Below, one piece after another: positions 1 through 8,686 of a stretch of 35,929 nucleotides of DNA. The translations under genes and the position numbers were made by a program. This DNA comes from Oleispira sp. (GTDB taxonomy: Bacteria > Pseudomonadota > Gammaproteobacteria > Pseudomonadales > Oceanobacteraceae). The notes beneath the pieces are model-generated. The model was not told where the DNA came from, did no database searches, and was given only the letters and a program-made list of their open reading frames with translations. Each line of letters opens with the position of its first letter. The first letter of the stretch is position 1. The stretch is taken from the NCBI GenBank assembly GCA_002708475.1, contig PAOL01000041.1, forward strand, positions 1 through 35,929, written 5' to 3'.

Positions 1-13
1 CGTCTAGAAATAA

Positions 14-337
14 CTATTCGCAGTTAATAGACTGTTCAGTTAGGTAATTTTCTAGAGTTTGCTTCGCTTTATTCCCAGCAGGGCTGTTACGGAAAACAAA
101 TTCATGGGTTTTATTTTCTAAGATGATGAGTACATCAGCACAGAAATCACCATCATGATCTTCACGAACGGCTTTCATACGAACTTCAATCACTTTATCA
201 AGATTGAGATAAAACTCTCCTGATAACTCTTCTAGGTGCTTTCCAGCATTAAGTCGAACAACGGCTACATTTTGATTGATGCATAAAAACGACATATCAG
301 ATTCCCTGTTTGGTTTAGTGATTAGAATTTCATTCAA
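14..337 (-). CDS. Hypothetical protein, about 107 aa; a start at the internal MSFLC is also possible
   Basis: ORF track; no family recognised. Confidence 0.55.
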   Translation of the reverse strand: MNEILITKPNRESDMSFLCINQNVAVVRLNAGKHLEELSGEFYLNLDKVIEVRMKAVREDHDGDFCADVLIILENKTHEFVFRNSPAGNKAKQTLENYLTEQSINCE

Positions 338-417
338 TACTAGGTCATGCTGATAAATACTATATTGATTTGTATCAGTTAAGACAATAAGACTGTTACT
401 TAATACGAGAATTTAAA

Positions 418-443
418 TGAGATAGTTAAGTGAGATAGTTAAG
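418..443. repeat. Perfect 13-nt tandem duplication (tgagatagttaag x2) covering the stop codon of the ferredoxin-like gene
   Basis: Read directly: tgagatagttaag|tgagatagttaag|tgag. Confidence 0.95.
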
Positions 444-936
444 TGAGCTTAATACGAATGGCTGTCTTGGGAATACAGCAGCATGGTAGAATTTCGTCGT
501 CATTAATCCATGCCATTGGCTCTTCCGTATAATGAACTTCGCCTTCTAAAAGCTGAGTACGACAGCTGCCACAGTAACCCTCGCGACATTGGTAATGCAC
601 GGGAACATCTTGCGCTTCTAGAGATTCCAGTAGGCTATTAGCATTCTGGAAAGACACTTCGTGAAACTGCTCTGAGTTATTAGTTCCAGCGTTATTTATG
701 ACGGATACAGCGTGTATTGGCTTATCCATGCCGTCTAAATCAATCTGAGCACTGGTTTCTGGCTGCTCAGCATCTTCGGTATTTAGAATCAAACAATCTT
801 GCACAGGCTCATGGTCGAGGTCTGCCTCGACTGTCTCGGCTTCTAAAGAGAAGTCATCATGCTCAGGTGCTAAGCCATCAAGGCGAAACTCATCTTGATG
901 ACTATTGTTAGATGCTGGGTTGGTAGATTGATTCAT
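439..936 (-). CDS. YfaE-like 2Fe-2S ferredoxin (RNR cofactor maintenance) with a long acidic N-terminal extension
   Basis: C-terminal YQCREGYCGSCRTQLLEG...CCCIP is a plant-type 2Fe-2S motif; located directly after nrdB. Confidence 0.88.
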   Translation of the reverse strand: MNQSTNPASNNSHQDEFRLDGLAPEHDDFSLEAETVEADLDHEPVQDCLILNTEDAEQPETSAQIDLDGMDKPIHAVSVINNAGTNNSEQFHEVSFQNANSLLESLEAQDVPVHYQCREGYCGSCRTQLLEGEVHYTEEPMAWINDDEILPCCCIPKTAIRIKLT

Positions 937-959
937 ATCATTTGATTTATAGGGATCGA

Positions 960-2090
960 TTAAAGGTCAAAATCGCCAAAGTCATCTGTATCAACTGCGC
1001 TATCAAGTGCACCTACCAAGTAAGAGCTGATTTCAGCTTCTTGTGGGGCTACTTGTACGTTATCGCTGTTCAACCAAGAATTGATCCACGGTAGTGGGTT
1101 GTTCTTAGCGTTAAAAATTGGCGGTAGGCCAATGGCAACGATGCGTTGATCAGTAATATAGTCTACGTATTGAGCTAGGATATGTTGGTTAAGGCCAATC
1201 ATCGAGCCATCTTTAAATAAGTAGCCCGCCCATTCTTTTTCTTGCTCTGCTGCGTCTAAGAAAATCTCACGAACTTCATCTTTGCAGCTTTCCGCGATCT
1301 CACCCATTTCAGGGTCATCTTTACCCGCAGCCATAATTTGTAAAATGTGCTGTGTGCCGGTTAGGTGCAAGGCTTCATCACGTGCGATCAGTTTAATGAT
1401 TTTGGCATTGCCTTCCATTTTTGCACGCTCGGCAAAAGCGAAAGAACAAGCGAAGCTCACGTAGAAGCGAATGGCTTCTAATACGTTTACCGACACCATT
1501 GTTAGATACAAGGTACGCTTTAAATCACGTAAGTTTATATCAATAACCTTACCGTTAATGGTATGCGTGCCTTCACCTAATTGAGTGTAGAAGCTGCACT
1601 TTTCGATTAATTCGTCATAGTATTTTGTAACGCTTACAGCACGACGGGTAATGAAATCGTTACGGGTAATGTCATCAAATACTTCAGCAGGATTTGGCAC
1701 AACGTTACGCATGATATGCGTATAGCTTCGACTGTGGATGGTTTCACTAAACGACCAAGTCTCGATCCACGTTTCCAATTCTGGTAGTGATACGATTGGT
1801 AAGAATGCAACGTTAGGTGATCGGCCTTGTACAGAATCCAAAAGAGTCTGGTACTTAAGGTTGCTCAAGAAAATATGCTGTTCGTGTTCTGGCAGATCAA
1901 TAAAGTCTTTACGGTCGTTCGCTAGATCAACTTCTTCTGGACGCCAGAAGAAGGATAGTTGTTTCTCAATTAAATTTTCAAAAATTTTATGCTTTTGAAT
2001 GTCATAGCGCGCAACGTTTACGGTTTCGCCAAAGAACATAGGTTGCTTCAACGTATCAAAAGTTTTCTGATTGAACGTGGTATAGGACAT
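960..2090 (-). CDS. nrdB: Ribonucleoside-diphosphate reductase class Ia, beta subunit
   Basis: [35 protein letters not shown] motifs; next to nrdA. Confidence 0.97.
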   Translation of the reverse strand: MSYTTFNQKTFDTLKQPMFFGETVNVARYDIQKHKIFENLIEKQLSFFWRPEEVDLANDRKDFIDLPEHEQHIFLSNLKYQTLLDSVQGRSPNVAFLPIVSLPELETWIETWSFSETIHSRSYTHIMRNVVPNPAEVFDDITRNDFITRRAVSVTKYYDELIEKCSFYTQLGEGTHTINGKVIDINLRDLKRTLYLTMVSVNVLEAIRFYVSFACSFAFAERAKMEGNAKIIKLIARDEALHLTGTQHILQIMAAGKDDPEMGEIAESCKDEVREIFLDAAEQEKEWAGYLFKDGSMIGLNQHILAQYVDYITDQRIVAIGLPPIFNAKNNPLPWINSWLNSDNVQVAPQEAEISSYLVGALDSAVDTDDFGDFDL

Positions 2091-2155
2091 AAGTGGCTAC
2101 AACTATAAAAATATAAAAGGTTTAAAATATTAATGTATTTCAAAATAATAAAGCG

Positions 2156-2203
2156 TTAAAGAATACGCTGGCTGATGTGCATCAAGTTCAGCGTATTCTT
2201 TAA
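2156..2203 (-). other. Strong intercistronic stem-loop between nrdA and nrdB (15-bp perfect arms, 18-nt loop)
   Basis: ttaaagaatacgctg / cagcgtattctttaa; the loop contains the smaller inverted repeat tgatgtgcatca. Confidence 0.9.
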
Positions 2204-2221
2204 TAAAACGAGGCCGCAAGA

Positions 2222-4498
2222 TTAAATCTTACATGCGCCGCCTTCACAGCCATCGTCTTCAACTTCTGGTGCTTGCGGATCAGACATACCATCACGGGTG
2301 TTGTGGTAATACAGGGTCTTAAGGCCGTTTTTATAGGCACTCAACAAGTCTTTTAATAGCACCTGCATTGGAACCTTATTGCCTTCAAAGCGTGATGGAT
2401 CGTAGTTTGTATTGGCTGAAATCGCTTGGTCGACGAATTTCTGCATAATACCGACAAGTTGCAAATAACCTTGGTTATTCGGGATGTTCCATAACAACTC
2501 ATAGTTTTGACGTAAGCGATTAAATTCAGGTACCACTTGCTTCAAAATACCGTCTTTTGATTGTTTAACACTAATATAACCACGTGGTGGTTCGATTCCG
2601 TTAGTTGCGTTACTTATCTGAGAAGACGTTTCAGAAGGCATTAAGGCGGTCAAAGTCGAGTTACGTAAACCTGTTTTCTGAATTTCAGCACGTAATGCTT
2701 CCCAGTCATAAGCCAAAGGCTCATCACAGAACTTATCAACGTCTTTCTTATAAGTATCAATTGGTAAGATACCTTGAGCATAAGTCGTTTCAGGAAATGC
2801 TTCACATGCACCTTGCTCTTGAGCCAATTTGTTTGAAGCGCGTAATAAATAATACTGAATCGCTTCAAATGTTCGGTGTGTTAAACCATTCGCACTGCCA
2901 TCGGAATACTTAACGCCGTTTTTCGCAAGATAATACGCGTAGTTAATAACACCTACACCCAATGTACGACGGTTTAAGCTGGCTTTTTGAGCCGCGATCA
3001 TCGGATAGTCTTGATAAGACAGCAGACTATCTAGAGCGCGAACAACTAAATCGGACAATTCTTCTAATTCGTCAAGGTTTTCAATGCTGCCTAGGTTAAA
3101 CGCAGCCAATGTACAAAGCGCGATTTCACCTTCATCGTCATTTACATCTTGCAGTGGCTTAGTTGGTAACGCGATTTCTAAACATAAGTTAGATTGGCGA
3201 ACTGGCGCAACTTCAGGATTAAATGGACTGTGCGTATTACAGTGATCAACATTTTGAATGTAAATACGGCCAGTACCAGCACGCTCTTGCATCAAGGTTG
3301 AAAATAGATCAACTGCTTTAACAGTTTGTTTACGAATCGATTCGTCTTGCTCATATTGAACGTATAACTGCTCGAACTTATCTTGATCAGCAAAGAACGC
3401 GTCGTATAAACCAGGAACGTCAGAAGGAGAGAATAATGTAATGTCCTGATTCTTTAGTAAGCGCTCATACATTACTTTGTTTAGCTGAACACCATAATCT
3501 AAATGGCGAACTCGGTTCTCTTCAACACCACGGTTATTTTTCAATACCAGCAGTGATTCAACTTCTAAATGCCACAGTGGGTAGAACAAGGTTGCTGCGC
3601 CGCCACGAACACCACCTTGAGAACAGGATTTAACCGCTGTTTGGAAGTGCTTATAAAACGGAATACAACCCGTGTGGAATGCTTCACCACCACGAATAGG
3701 GCTACCAAGAGCACGAATACGGCCACCGTTAATGCCGATACCTGCTCGCTGAGATACGTACTTAACGATTGCACTGGATGCAGCATTAATTGAATCTAGG
3801 CTATCGCCAGCTTCAATCAATACGCACGAGCTAAATTGACGAGTTGGAGTACGAACACCCGCCATAATTGGCGTTGGTAAAGAAATTTTAAAGCTGGACG
3901 CTGCGTCATAGAAACGCTTGATGAAATCTAGGCGACGCTCTTTGTCGTATTGTGCGAACAGGCAAGCCGCAATTAATACATACAAGAATTGTGCGCTTTC
4001 ATAGATGTCACCGCTAACACGATTTTGAACTAGATATTTACCTTCTAATTGCTTAACCGCAGCGTAACTGAAATTCATATCGCGGCTATGGTCTAAAAAG
4101 GCATCCATCTCAGCATATTCTTCAGCGCTATAATCTTTTAATAATTCAGCGTCGTAGCGATTGTTAGCAACCATTTGCTGTACGTGATCAAAAAGCTTTG
4201 GCGGTTCAAACTGGCCATAAGCTTTTTTACGTAAGTGGAAAATATTTAAGCGCGCGGCTAGATATTGATAGTCTGGAACTTCTTCAGAGATTAAATCAGC
4301 AGCAGCTTTAATCAAAGTTTCATGAATTTCTGATGTGGTAATGCCATCAAAAAACTGTAAATGAGCTTTGAGCTCAACTTCAGAAACAGAGACTTTATCC
4401 AATCCGTCTGCTGCCCATTCGACAACTTTATGAATCTTCTCTAAATCAATCGTTTCTTGGCGACCATCTCGTTTGGTGACGTAAAGCGCGCTGTTCAT
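2222..4498 (-). CDS. nrdA: Ribonucleoside-diphosphate reductase class Ia, alpha subunit
   Basis: ATP-cone N-terminus; NxCLEIALPTKP and C-terminal CEGGACKI redox cysteines. Confidence 0.98.
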   Translation of the reverse strand: MNSALYVTKRDGRQETIDLEKIHKVVEWAADGLDKVSVSEVELKAHLQFFDGITTSEIHETLIKAAADLISEEVPDYQYLAARLNIFHLRKKAYGQFEPPKLFDHVQQMVANNRYDAELLKDYSAEEYAEMDAFLDHSRDMNFSYAAVKQLEGKYLVQNRVSGDIYESAQFLYVLIAACLFAQYDKERRLDFIKRFYDAASSFKISLPTPIMAGVRTPTRQFSSCVLIEAGDSLDSINAASSAIVKYVSQRAGIGINGGRIRALGSPIRGGEAFHTGCIPFYKHFQTAVKSCSQGGVRGGAATLFYPLWHLEVESLLVLKNNRGVEENRVRHLDYGVQLNKVMYERLLKNQDITLFSPSDVPGLYDAFFADQDKFEQLYVQYEQDESIRKQTVKAVDLFSTLMQERAGTGRIYIQNVDHCNTHSPFNPEVAPVRQSNLCLEIALPTKPLQDVNDDEGEIALCTLAAFNLGSIENLDELEELSDLVVRALDSLLSYQDYPMIAAQKASLNRRTLGVGVINYAYYLAKNGVKYSDGSANGLTHRTFEAIQYYLLRASNKLAQEQGACEAFPETTYAQGILPIDTYKKDVDKFCDEPLAYDWEALRAEIQKTGLRNSTLTALMPSETSSQISNATNGIEPPRGYISVKQSKDGILKQVVPEFNRLRQNYELLWNIPNNQGYLQLVGIMQKFVDQAISANTNYDPSRFEGNKVPMQVLLKDLLSAYKNGLKTLYYHNTRDGMSDPQAPEVEDDGCEGGACKI

Positions 4499-4671
4499 AT
4501 ATTTGGGTGCCTGTTGAAAATCCTGTGATCTCTATATTGCTCATTTAAGGTGAGCACGAAAATACTGTTAGATTTGACGCCTTGCTTGATCTTAAATCGA
4601 ATGACGTGTAGGTCATTGATAATAGACATGTTCTCTAACTGAGACACAGGATATTGCGGTTCAGAGTTCAT
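4495..4671 (-). CDS. Small ORF, 58 aa, overlapping the nrdA start by ATGA (MNSEPQYPVSQLENMSIINDLHVIRFKIKQGVKSNSIFVLTLNEQYRDHRIFNRHPNI)
   Basis: Manual translation of the minus strand; SD AAGGGG 5 nt upstream of the ATG (AAGGGGTTGAAATG); TGA stop overlaps the nrdA ATG; below the length cutoff of the ORF track. Confidence 0.55.
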   Translation of the reverse strand: MNSEPQYPVSQLENMSIINDLHVIRFKIKQGVKSNSIFVLTLNEQYRDHRIFNRHPNI

Positions 4672-4675
4672 TTCA

Positions 4676-4691
4676 ACCCCTTATATAGTGT
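4676..4691. promoter_or_regulatory. NrdR-box-like sequence upstream of nrdA
   Basis: accccttatatagtgt matches ACACWATATATWGTGT at 13/16. Confidence 0.5.
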
Positions 4692-4696
4692 TTGCC

Positions 4697-4716
4697 TGTG
4701 GATAACTTGTGGAAAT
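4697..4716. promoter_or_regulatory. Perfect DnaA box (TGTGGATAA, 4697-4705) plus a degenerate second box (TGTGGAAAT, 4708-4716) 11 bp away
   Basis: Reverse complement of TTATCCACA; DnaA control of nrdAB is established in E. coli. Confidence 0.65.
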
Positions 4717-4901
4717 TAAGTGGACATATATTTAGCCTAATAAGGCTAGGAAATAGTTTGAGTGTATCGTAAAAATGGATTGCATTTTTATAAATTGCAG
4801 TGATTTAAATAATACTCAGTGCAATCCAGTCATTTAGCGTCTAAAGTTATATATAAGCCTTTCAATATAACGGCAGTTCAAAAATTGGATAGGAAAATAG
4901 C

Positions 4902-5642
4902 GTGGAATTAAAACAAGGCAGCGGCCAGGATGAAAACTGGCGCATATTAATCGTAGAAGATGATGAACGATTAGCGACTCTCACCAAGGACTACTTGGAA
5001 AGCAATGGTCTTCAGGTTTCAGTGGAAGGTGATGGCAGTCGTGCTATTGAAAGAATTAAGACTGAGCAGCCAGATCTTGTTGTATTAGATTTAATGTTGC
5101 CAGGGGAAGACGGTTTAGCAGTATGTCGCATCGTGCGCCCACATTATTCGGGCCCGATTTTAATGTTAACTGCGCGTACTGAAGACCTTGATCAAGTTCT
5201 TGGTTTGGAGATGGGGGCGGATGATTATGTTGCTAAACCTGTGCGTCCACGTGTTTTATTAGCTCGAATTCGAGCGTTATTACGTCGTGTTAAAGAGCAG
5301 AGCGATAACCATGAAAGCCAAGATGATGCATCGGCTAAACGCTTAACTTTTGGCAATCTTGTGGTTGACAGTTCAATGCGTGAAGCATGGTTAGATGGTG
5401 AGAGCATTGATTTAACCAGCGCTGAGTTTGATCTGTTGTGGCTACTATCCAGTAGTGCTGGCCATGTTTTGACTCGTGAAGAAATCTTCCACCAACTTCG
5501 TGGTATCGAATATGACGGGCAGGATCGATCTATCGATGTCCGAGTTTCTCGTATTAGACCGAAAGTAGGGGATGATCCTATAAATCCCAAGCGTATTAAA
5601 ACAGTACGCAGTAAAGGGTACTTATTCGTTAAAGAGATCTGA
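4902..5642 (+). CDS. OmpR/RstA-family DNA-binding response regulator
   Basis: Receiver domain (VEDDERL, LDLMLPGEDG, GADDYVAKP) plus winged-helix C-terminus ending KTVRSKGYLF. Confidence 0.95.
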   Translation: MELKQGSGQDENWRILIVEDDERLATLTKDYLESNGLQVSVEGDGSRAIERIKTEQPDLVVLDLMLPGEDGLAVCRIVRPHYSGPILMLTARTEDLDQVLGLEMGADDYVAKPVRPRVLLARIRALLRRVKEQSDNHESQDDASAKRLTFGNLVVDSSMREAWLDGESIDLTSAEFDLLWLLSSSAGHVLTREEIFHQLRGIEYDGQDRSIDVRVSRIRPKVGDDPINPKRIKTVRSKGYLFVKEI

Positions 5643-5662
5643 TTCTAGTTATTAATTGTTAT

Positions 5663-5690
5663 ACACCACTCGTTCTGAGTGGTGTTCTTT
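5663..5690 (+). terminator. Intercistronic terminator-like hairpin between response regulator and kinase
   Basis: ACACCACTC gttct GAGTGGTGT then TCTTTAT; 9-bp perfect stem. Confidence 0.7.
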
Positions 5691-5731
5691 ATCTGCTTAT
5701 AGAACACTAAAAAGATTTAGGAGTAATACGC

Positions 5732-7288
5732 ATTTTTATTCGAGTTTATTCAGGCTTGTTAGCAGCGTTGGTCAGTGTTGTATTACTTTGCATGTTGGCA
5801 TTGAACTTGGTGGATCATATTCGTCATGTGCAATTTAACCAAGATGTTGTTCGTGGCAGTCTTTACCAAATCTCGCAACGCTTACAAAAAGACTTAACGG
5901 AAGAAGAAGCTTTAGAGCAGCTTTTTCATTTACAGATCGATATTGTGAGCCGAGAGCAAGCTTACTTGGATGAATATCAGCTCAGTCGGCTAAGTCGTAA
6001 TGATGTATTAATGCTGAACGATGAACTAGGTTATGAAGTTCAGCTGATTACTGAATTGAATGACGATAGCTTTATGCAAGTAACATTGGGCAGTGTTGGT
6101 GAAATGCAGGGTCTAGCAACGGGACGCCTCTTATTAGAAAATTGGCAGTTGAGTGGACTTAGTATTGAAGATTATTTAGCGAAGGTATCGCCGCATTTTG
6201 GTTACCCGATTGTGTTACTTCCTCTATCAGATTTGAATTTAAGTAGCGGTGATCTAAAACGAATGCAGAATGATGATGTTCTTGTCAGAATTACTGTTGA
6301 TGGTGAAGGTGCGGATACTATTATTAAATTGCCTAATGATACTCGTGCGATTCGGATGGGGCCAATTAAGGCATTTGAGCCGTATGCCCTAATGGGTATG
6401 GCGATTATTGTATTTATTGGCTTTATGTTGCTGGGCTTAGGTGTCTACTGGGTCGTTAGTTCATTTGAAATGCGTTTACGCAAACTTGAGCAGGCAACAA
6501 GCCGGTTATCTCAGGGGCATTTAAATGCTCGAGTGGGTACTCATGGATCAGACCCAGTCAGTCGATTAGGACAATCATTTAATAAAATGGCTGAGCATAT
6601 TCAGCGATTAATCAGTGTGCAGCGTGAAATGGTTCGGGCTGTATCGCATGAGTTGCGTACACCGGTTGCACGTATCCGCTTTGGTTTGCAAATTATTGAA
6701 GATACTGTTGAGAATGATCCCTTTGTGATGAAGCAGCTCACAGGCATGGATTCGGATATTCAAGAATTGGATGAACTTATTGATGAGATTTTAACTTATG
6801 CCCGACTAGAAGAGGGCGGCCCGCTACTTGATTTTGAGTTGACCAACATTCAAGAGCTGGTTTTGCAGTTAGTTGATGAAGCACGGCCACCAGAACACGT
6901 GGGGGTAAGGTTTGGTGGTTCTATTGGATCACAGCATGAAGCAGAAGTTGAATATCGCTATATGCATCGTGCAATTCAGAATTTGATCGGTAATGCTTGC
7001 CGTTATGCTAAATCGGAAGTCGTCGTTACTTTCTCTGTAGGTGCAGATACTTGTCGAGTTGATGTGGCTGATGATGGCCCAGGTATTCCTGAGGAAGAAT
7101 GGAATCGAGTGTTTACGCCTTTTGCACGCTTAGATGATAGCCGTACTCGTAGTTCAGGAGGTTATGGTTTGGGCTTGTCGATTGTTAGGCGAATTACATA
7201 CTGGCATGGTGGTCGAGCTATGGTAAGTCGTGATGAACGCTTAGGTGGTGCAAAATTCAGCTTGGTATGGCCGAAGCGTCATCAATAG
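5732..7288 (+). CDS. RstB-like sensor histidine kinase; the track start is TTG at 5756, but SD placement suggests an ATT start at 5732
   Basis: HAMP, SHELRTPVARIRFGL H-box, NLIGNACRYA N-box, DDGPGIP; SD taggag at 5718-5723. Confidence 0.9.
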   Translation: MFIRVYSGLLAALVSVVLLCMLALNLVDHIRHVQFNQDVVRGSLYQISQRLQKDLTEEEALEQLFHLQIDIVSREQAYLDEYQLSRLSRNDVLMLNDELGYEVQLITELNDDSFMQVTLGSVGEMQGLATGRLLLENWQLSGLSIEDYLAKVSPHFGYPIVLLPLSDLNLSSGDLKRMQNDDVLVRITVDGEGADTIIKLPNDTRAIRMGPIKAFEPYALMGMAIIVFIGFMLLGLGVYWVVSSFEMRLRKLEQATSRLSQGHLNARVGTHGSDPVSRLGQSFNKMAEHIQRLISVQREMVRAVSHELRTPVARIRFGLQIIEDTVENDPFVMKQLTGMDSDIQELDELIDEILTYARLEEGGPLLDFELTNIQELVLQLVDEARPPEHVGVRFGGSIGSQHEAEVEYRYMHRAIQNLIGNACRYAKSEVVVTFSVGADTCRVDVADDGPGIPEEEWNRVFTPFARLDDSRTRSSGGYGLGLSIVRRITYWHGGRAMVSRDERLGGAKFSLVWPKRHQ

Positions 7289-7439
7289 TTTCTGGTCTAG
7301 CTATTACATGTTGTGTGATTGTAATTAATACGTCTTTTGTTAACAAAATGTAACGATTAACTACTTAGAGTTAACAGACAGGTATGACAATCACTGGCAT
7401 ATTTACATTACGTATCCTTTGGACACGTGGTGAGAATGT

Positions 7440-7487
7440 AGCGAAAATATTCGCTTTTTGGGGACTCTTTATGGAGTCCCTTTTTTT
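7440..7487 (+). terminator. Tandem double intrinsic terminator after the sensor kinase
   Basis: AGCGAA aata TTCGCT TTTT followed by GGGACTC tttatg GAGTCCC TTTTTTT. Confidence 0.9.
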
Positions 7488-7524
7488 GCCTAGAATTTAT
7501 CACTTAGCTAAATATCTACATAGC

Positions 7525-7548
7525 CCTAAAGATAGACCTAAAGTTTGA
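7525..7548. repeat. Imperfect 12-nt tandem duplication containing the stop codon of the MetR-like gene
   Basis: cctaaagataga|cctaaagtttga, 10/12 identical. Confidence 0.75.
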
Positions 7549-8458
7549 CGGGTTCTATGCCCACCAAGTTGTCATGGCACGTTTGCAATGACTGCTGCAG
7601 GAAATCGTTCATGTAACTCGTTTCTCTTTGATCCTCTCGAATGGCAGCGTATAGCGTTGGCCAAATTCCACTTTTTCCGAGCGGTTTAGAGCTGATTAAC
7701 CCAGCATTTAAATAAGGTTGTAATGCCCAGTTAGGGAGGCACGCCACCCCTCGACCGCTTGCCACTAGCTGAACAATCATTAGCGTTAAGTCTGCCTGTC
7801 GAGTATTACTTGGCTCAATATTATTGGGATCGAGGAACTGCGTAAATATATCAAGACGCTTACGTTCAACAGGGTAATGAATCAATGTTTGGTCTGCTAG
7901 CTGGTGTGCTTCCACGTACTTGCTATCAATTAAGGCGTGTTGGTTGGCGATCGCTAACAGCGCCTGATAACGGAATAGGGGTTGGTAGTGAATTCCTGCC
8001 ATTGGAATGGGGTCAGCTGTAACGACCAAATCTAAGTCACCGCGAGCCAGTGCTGGAAGCGGTTCAAAATGAAAACTGGCCATTAAATCGATTTCGACTT
8101 CTGGCCATTGATCACGAAAACCATTAATTGCGGGCATCAACCAATCAAAACAGCTATGACATTCAATCGCCATATGTAATCGCCCAGCATGCCCTCCGGC
8201 TAATTTTTTTATATCTCGATTGGTTTGTTCTAGTTGCGGAATAACTTTGTCTGCCAGTTCGAGAATATGCTTTCCGGCACGCGTGAAGCGGATCGGTTTG
8301 GTTTTACGAACGAATAAACTCAAGCTTAAACGCTCTTCGACATCTTTAAGCTGGTGGGATAATGCTGATTGTGTGAGGTGCAAGCGCTTGGCTGCTTCAA
8401 CGAGAGAGCCACCATCACGCAAAGCGCGTATGGTTTTAAGATGCTTAATTTCCAGCAT
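7538..8458 (-). CDS. metR: LysR-type regulator, MetR-like
   Basis: MLEIKHLKTIRALRDGGSLVEAAKRLHLTQSALSHQLKDVEERL; ECHSCFDWLMP effector region. Confidence 0.88.
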   Translation of the reverse strand: MLEIKHLKTIRALRDGGSLVEAAKRLHLTQSALSHQLKDVEERLSLSLFVRKTKPIRFTRAGKHILELADKVIPQLEQTNRDIKKLAGGHAGRLHMAIECHSCFDWLMPAINGFRDQWPEVEIDLMASFHFEPLPALARGDLDLVVTADPIPMAGIHYQPLFRYQALLAIANQHALIDSKYVEAHQLADQTLIHYPVERKRLDIFTQFLDPNNIEPSNTRQADLTLMIVQLVASGRGVACLPNWALQPYLNAGLISSKPLGKSGIWPTLYAAIREDQRETSYMNDFLQQSLQTCHDNLVGIEPVKL

Positions 8459-8486
8459 GAAAATATTCTTTATTGAGAAAAATTAA

Positions 8487-8626
8487 TGAAATATTACATT
8501 TAACATGTATATATTTCAATTAGAAATTCTCATATCGCACTTGCCTATAACTAATGAAACATAGAGATGCTTCATTAGTTTGTAGTAGATAATACGTGAA
8601 TCATGAAAGTCTTGGCGTAATTTCAT
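8487..8626. promoter_or_regulatory. Three successive TGAA...TTCA inverted repeats in the metR/glpK intergenic region
   Basis: 8487-8518 (TGAAATAT..ATATTTCA), 8549-8580 (AACTAATGAA-N12-TTCATTAGTT), 8603-8626 (ATGAAA-N12-TTTCAT). Confidence 0.5.
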
Positions 8627-8686
8627 TTGGCACGTAAAATGTGATTATAAATAAAAATAATACAGTTAACTCAGGAATTCCCCCTT

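Noticed and set aside
3565-3793. Overlapping ORFs on both strands inside nrdA (73 and 74 aa)
   Set aside because: Fully inside a strongly conserved gene, no family features; expected frame shadows.
4721-4736. Second NrdR box upstream of nrdA
   Set aside because: Only the AT core fits; spacing from the first box is not convincing.
5225-5590. 121-aa antisense ORF inside the response regulator
   Set aside because: Antisense to a conserved coding region, no SD or recognisable motif.
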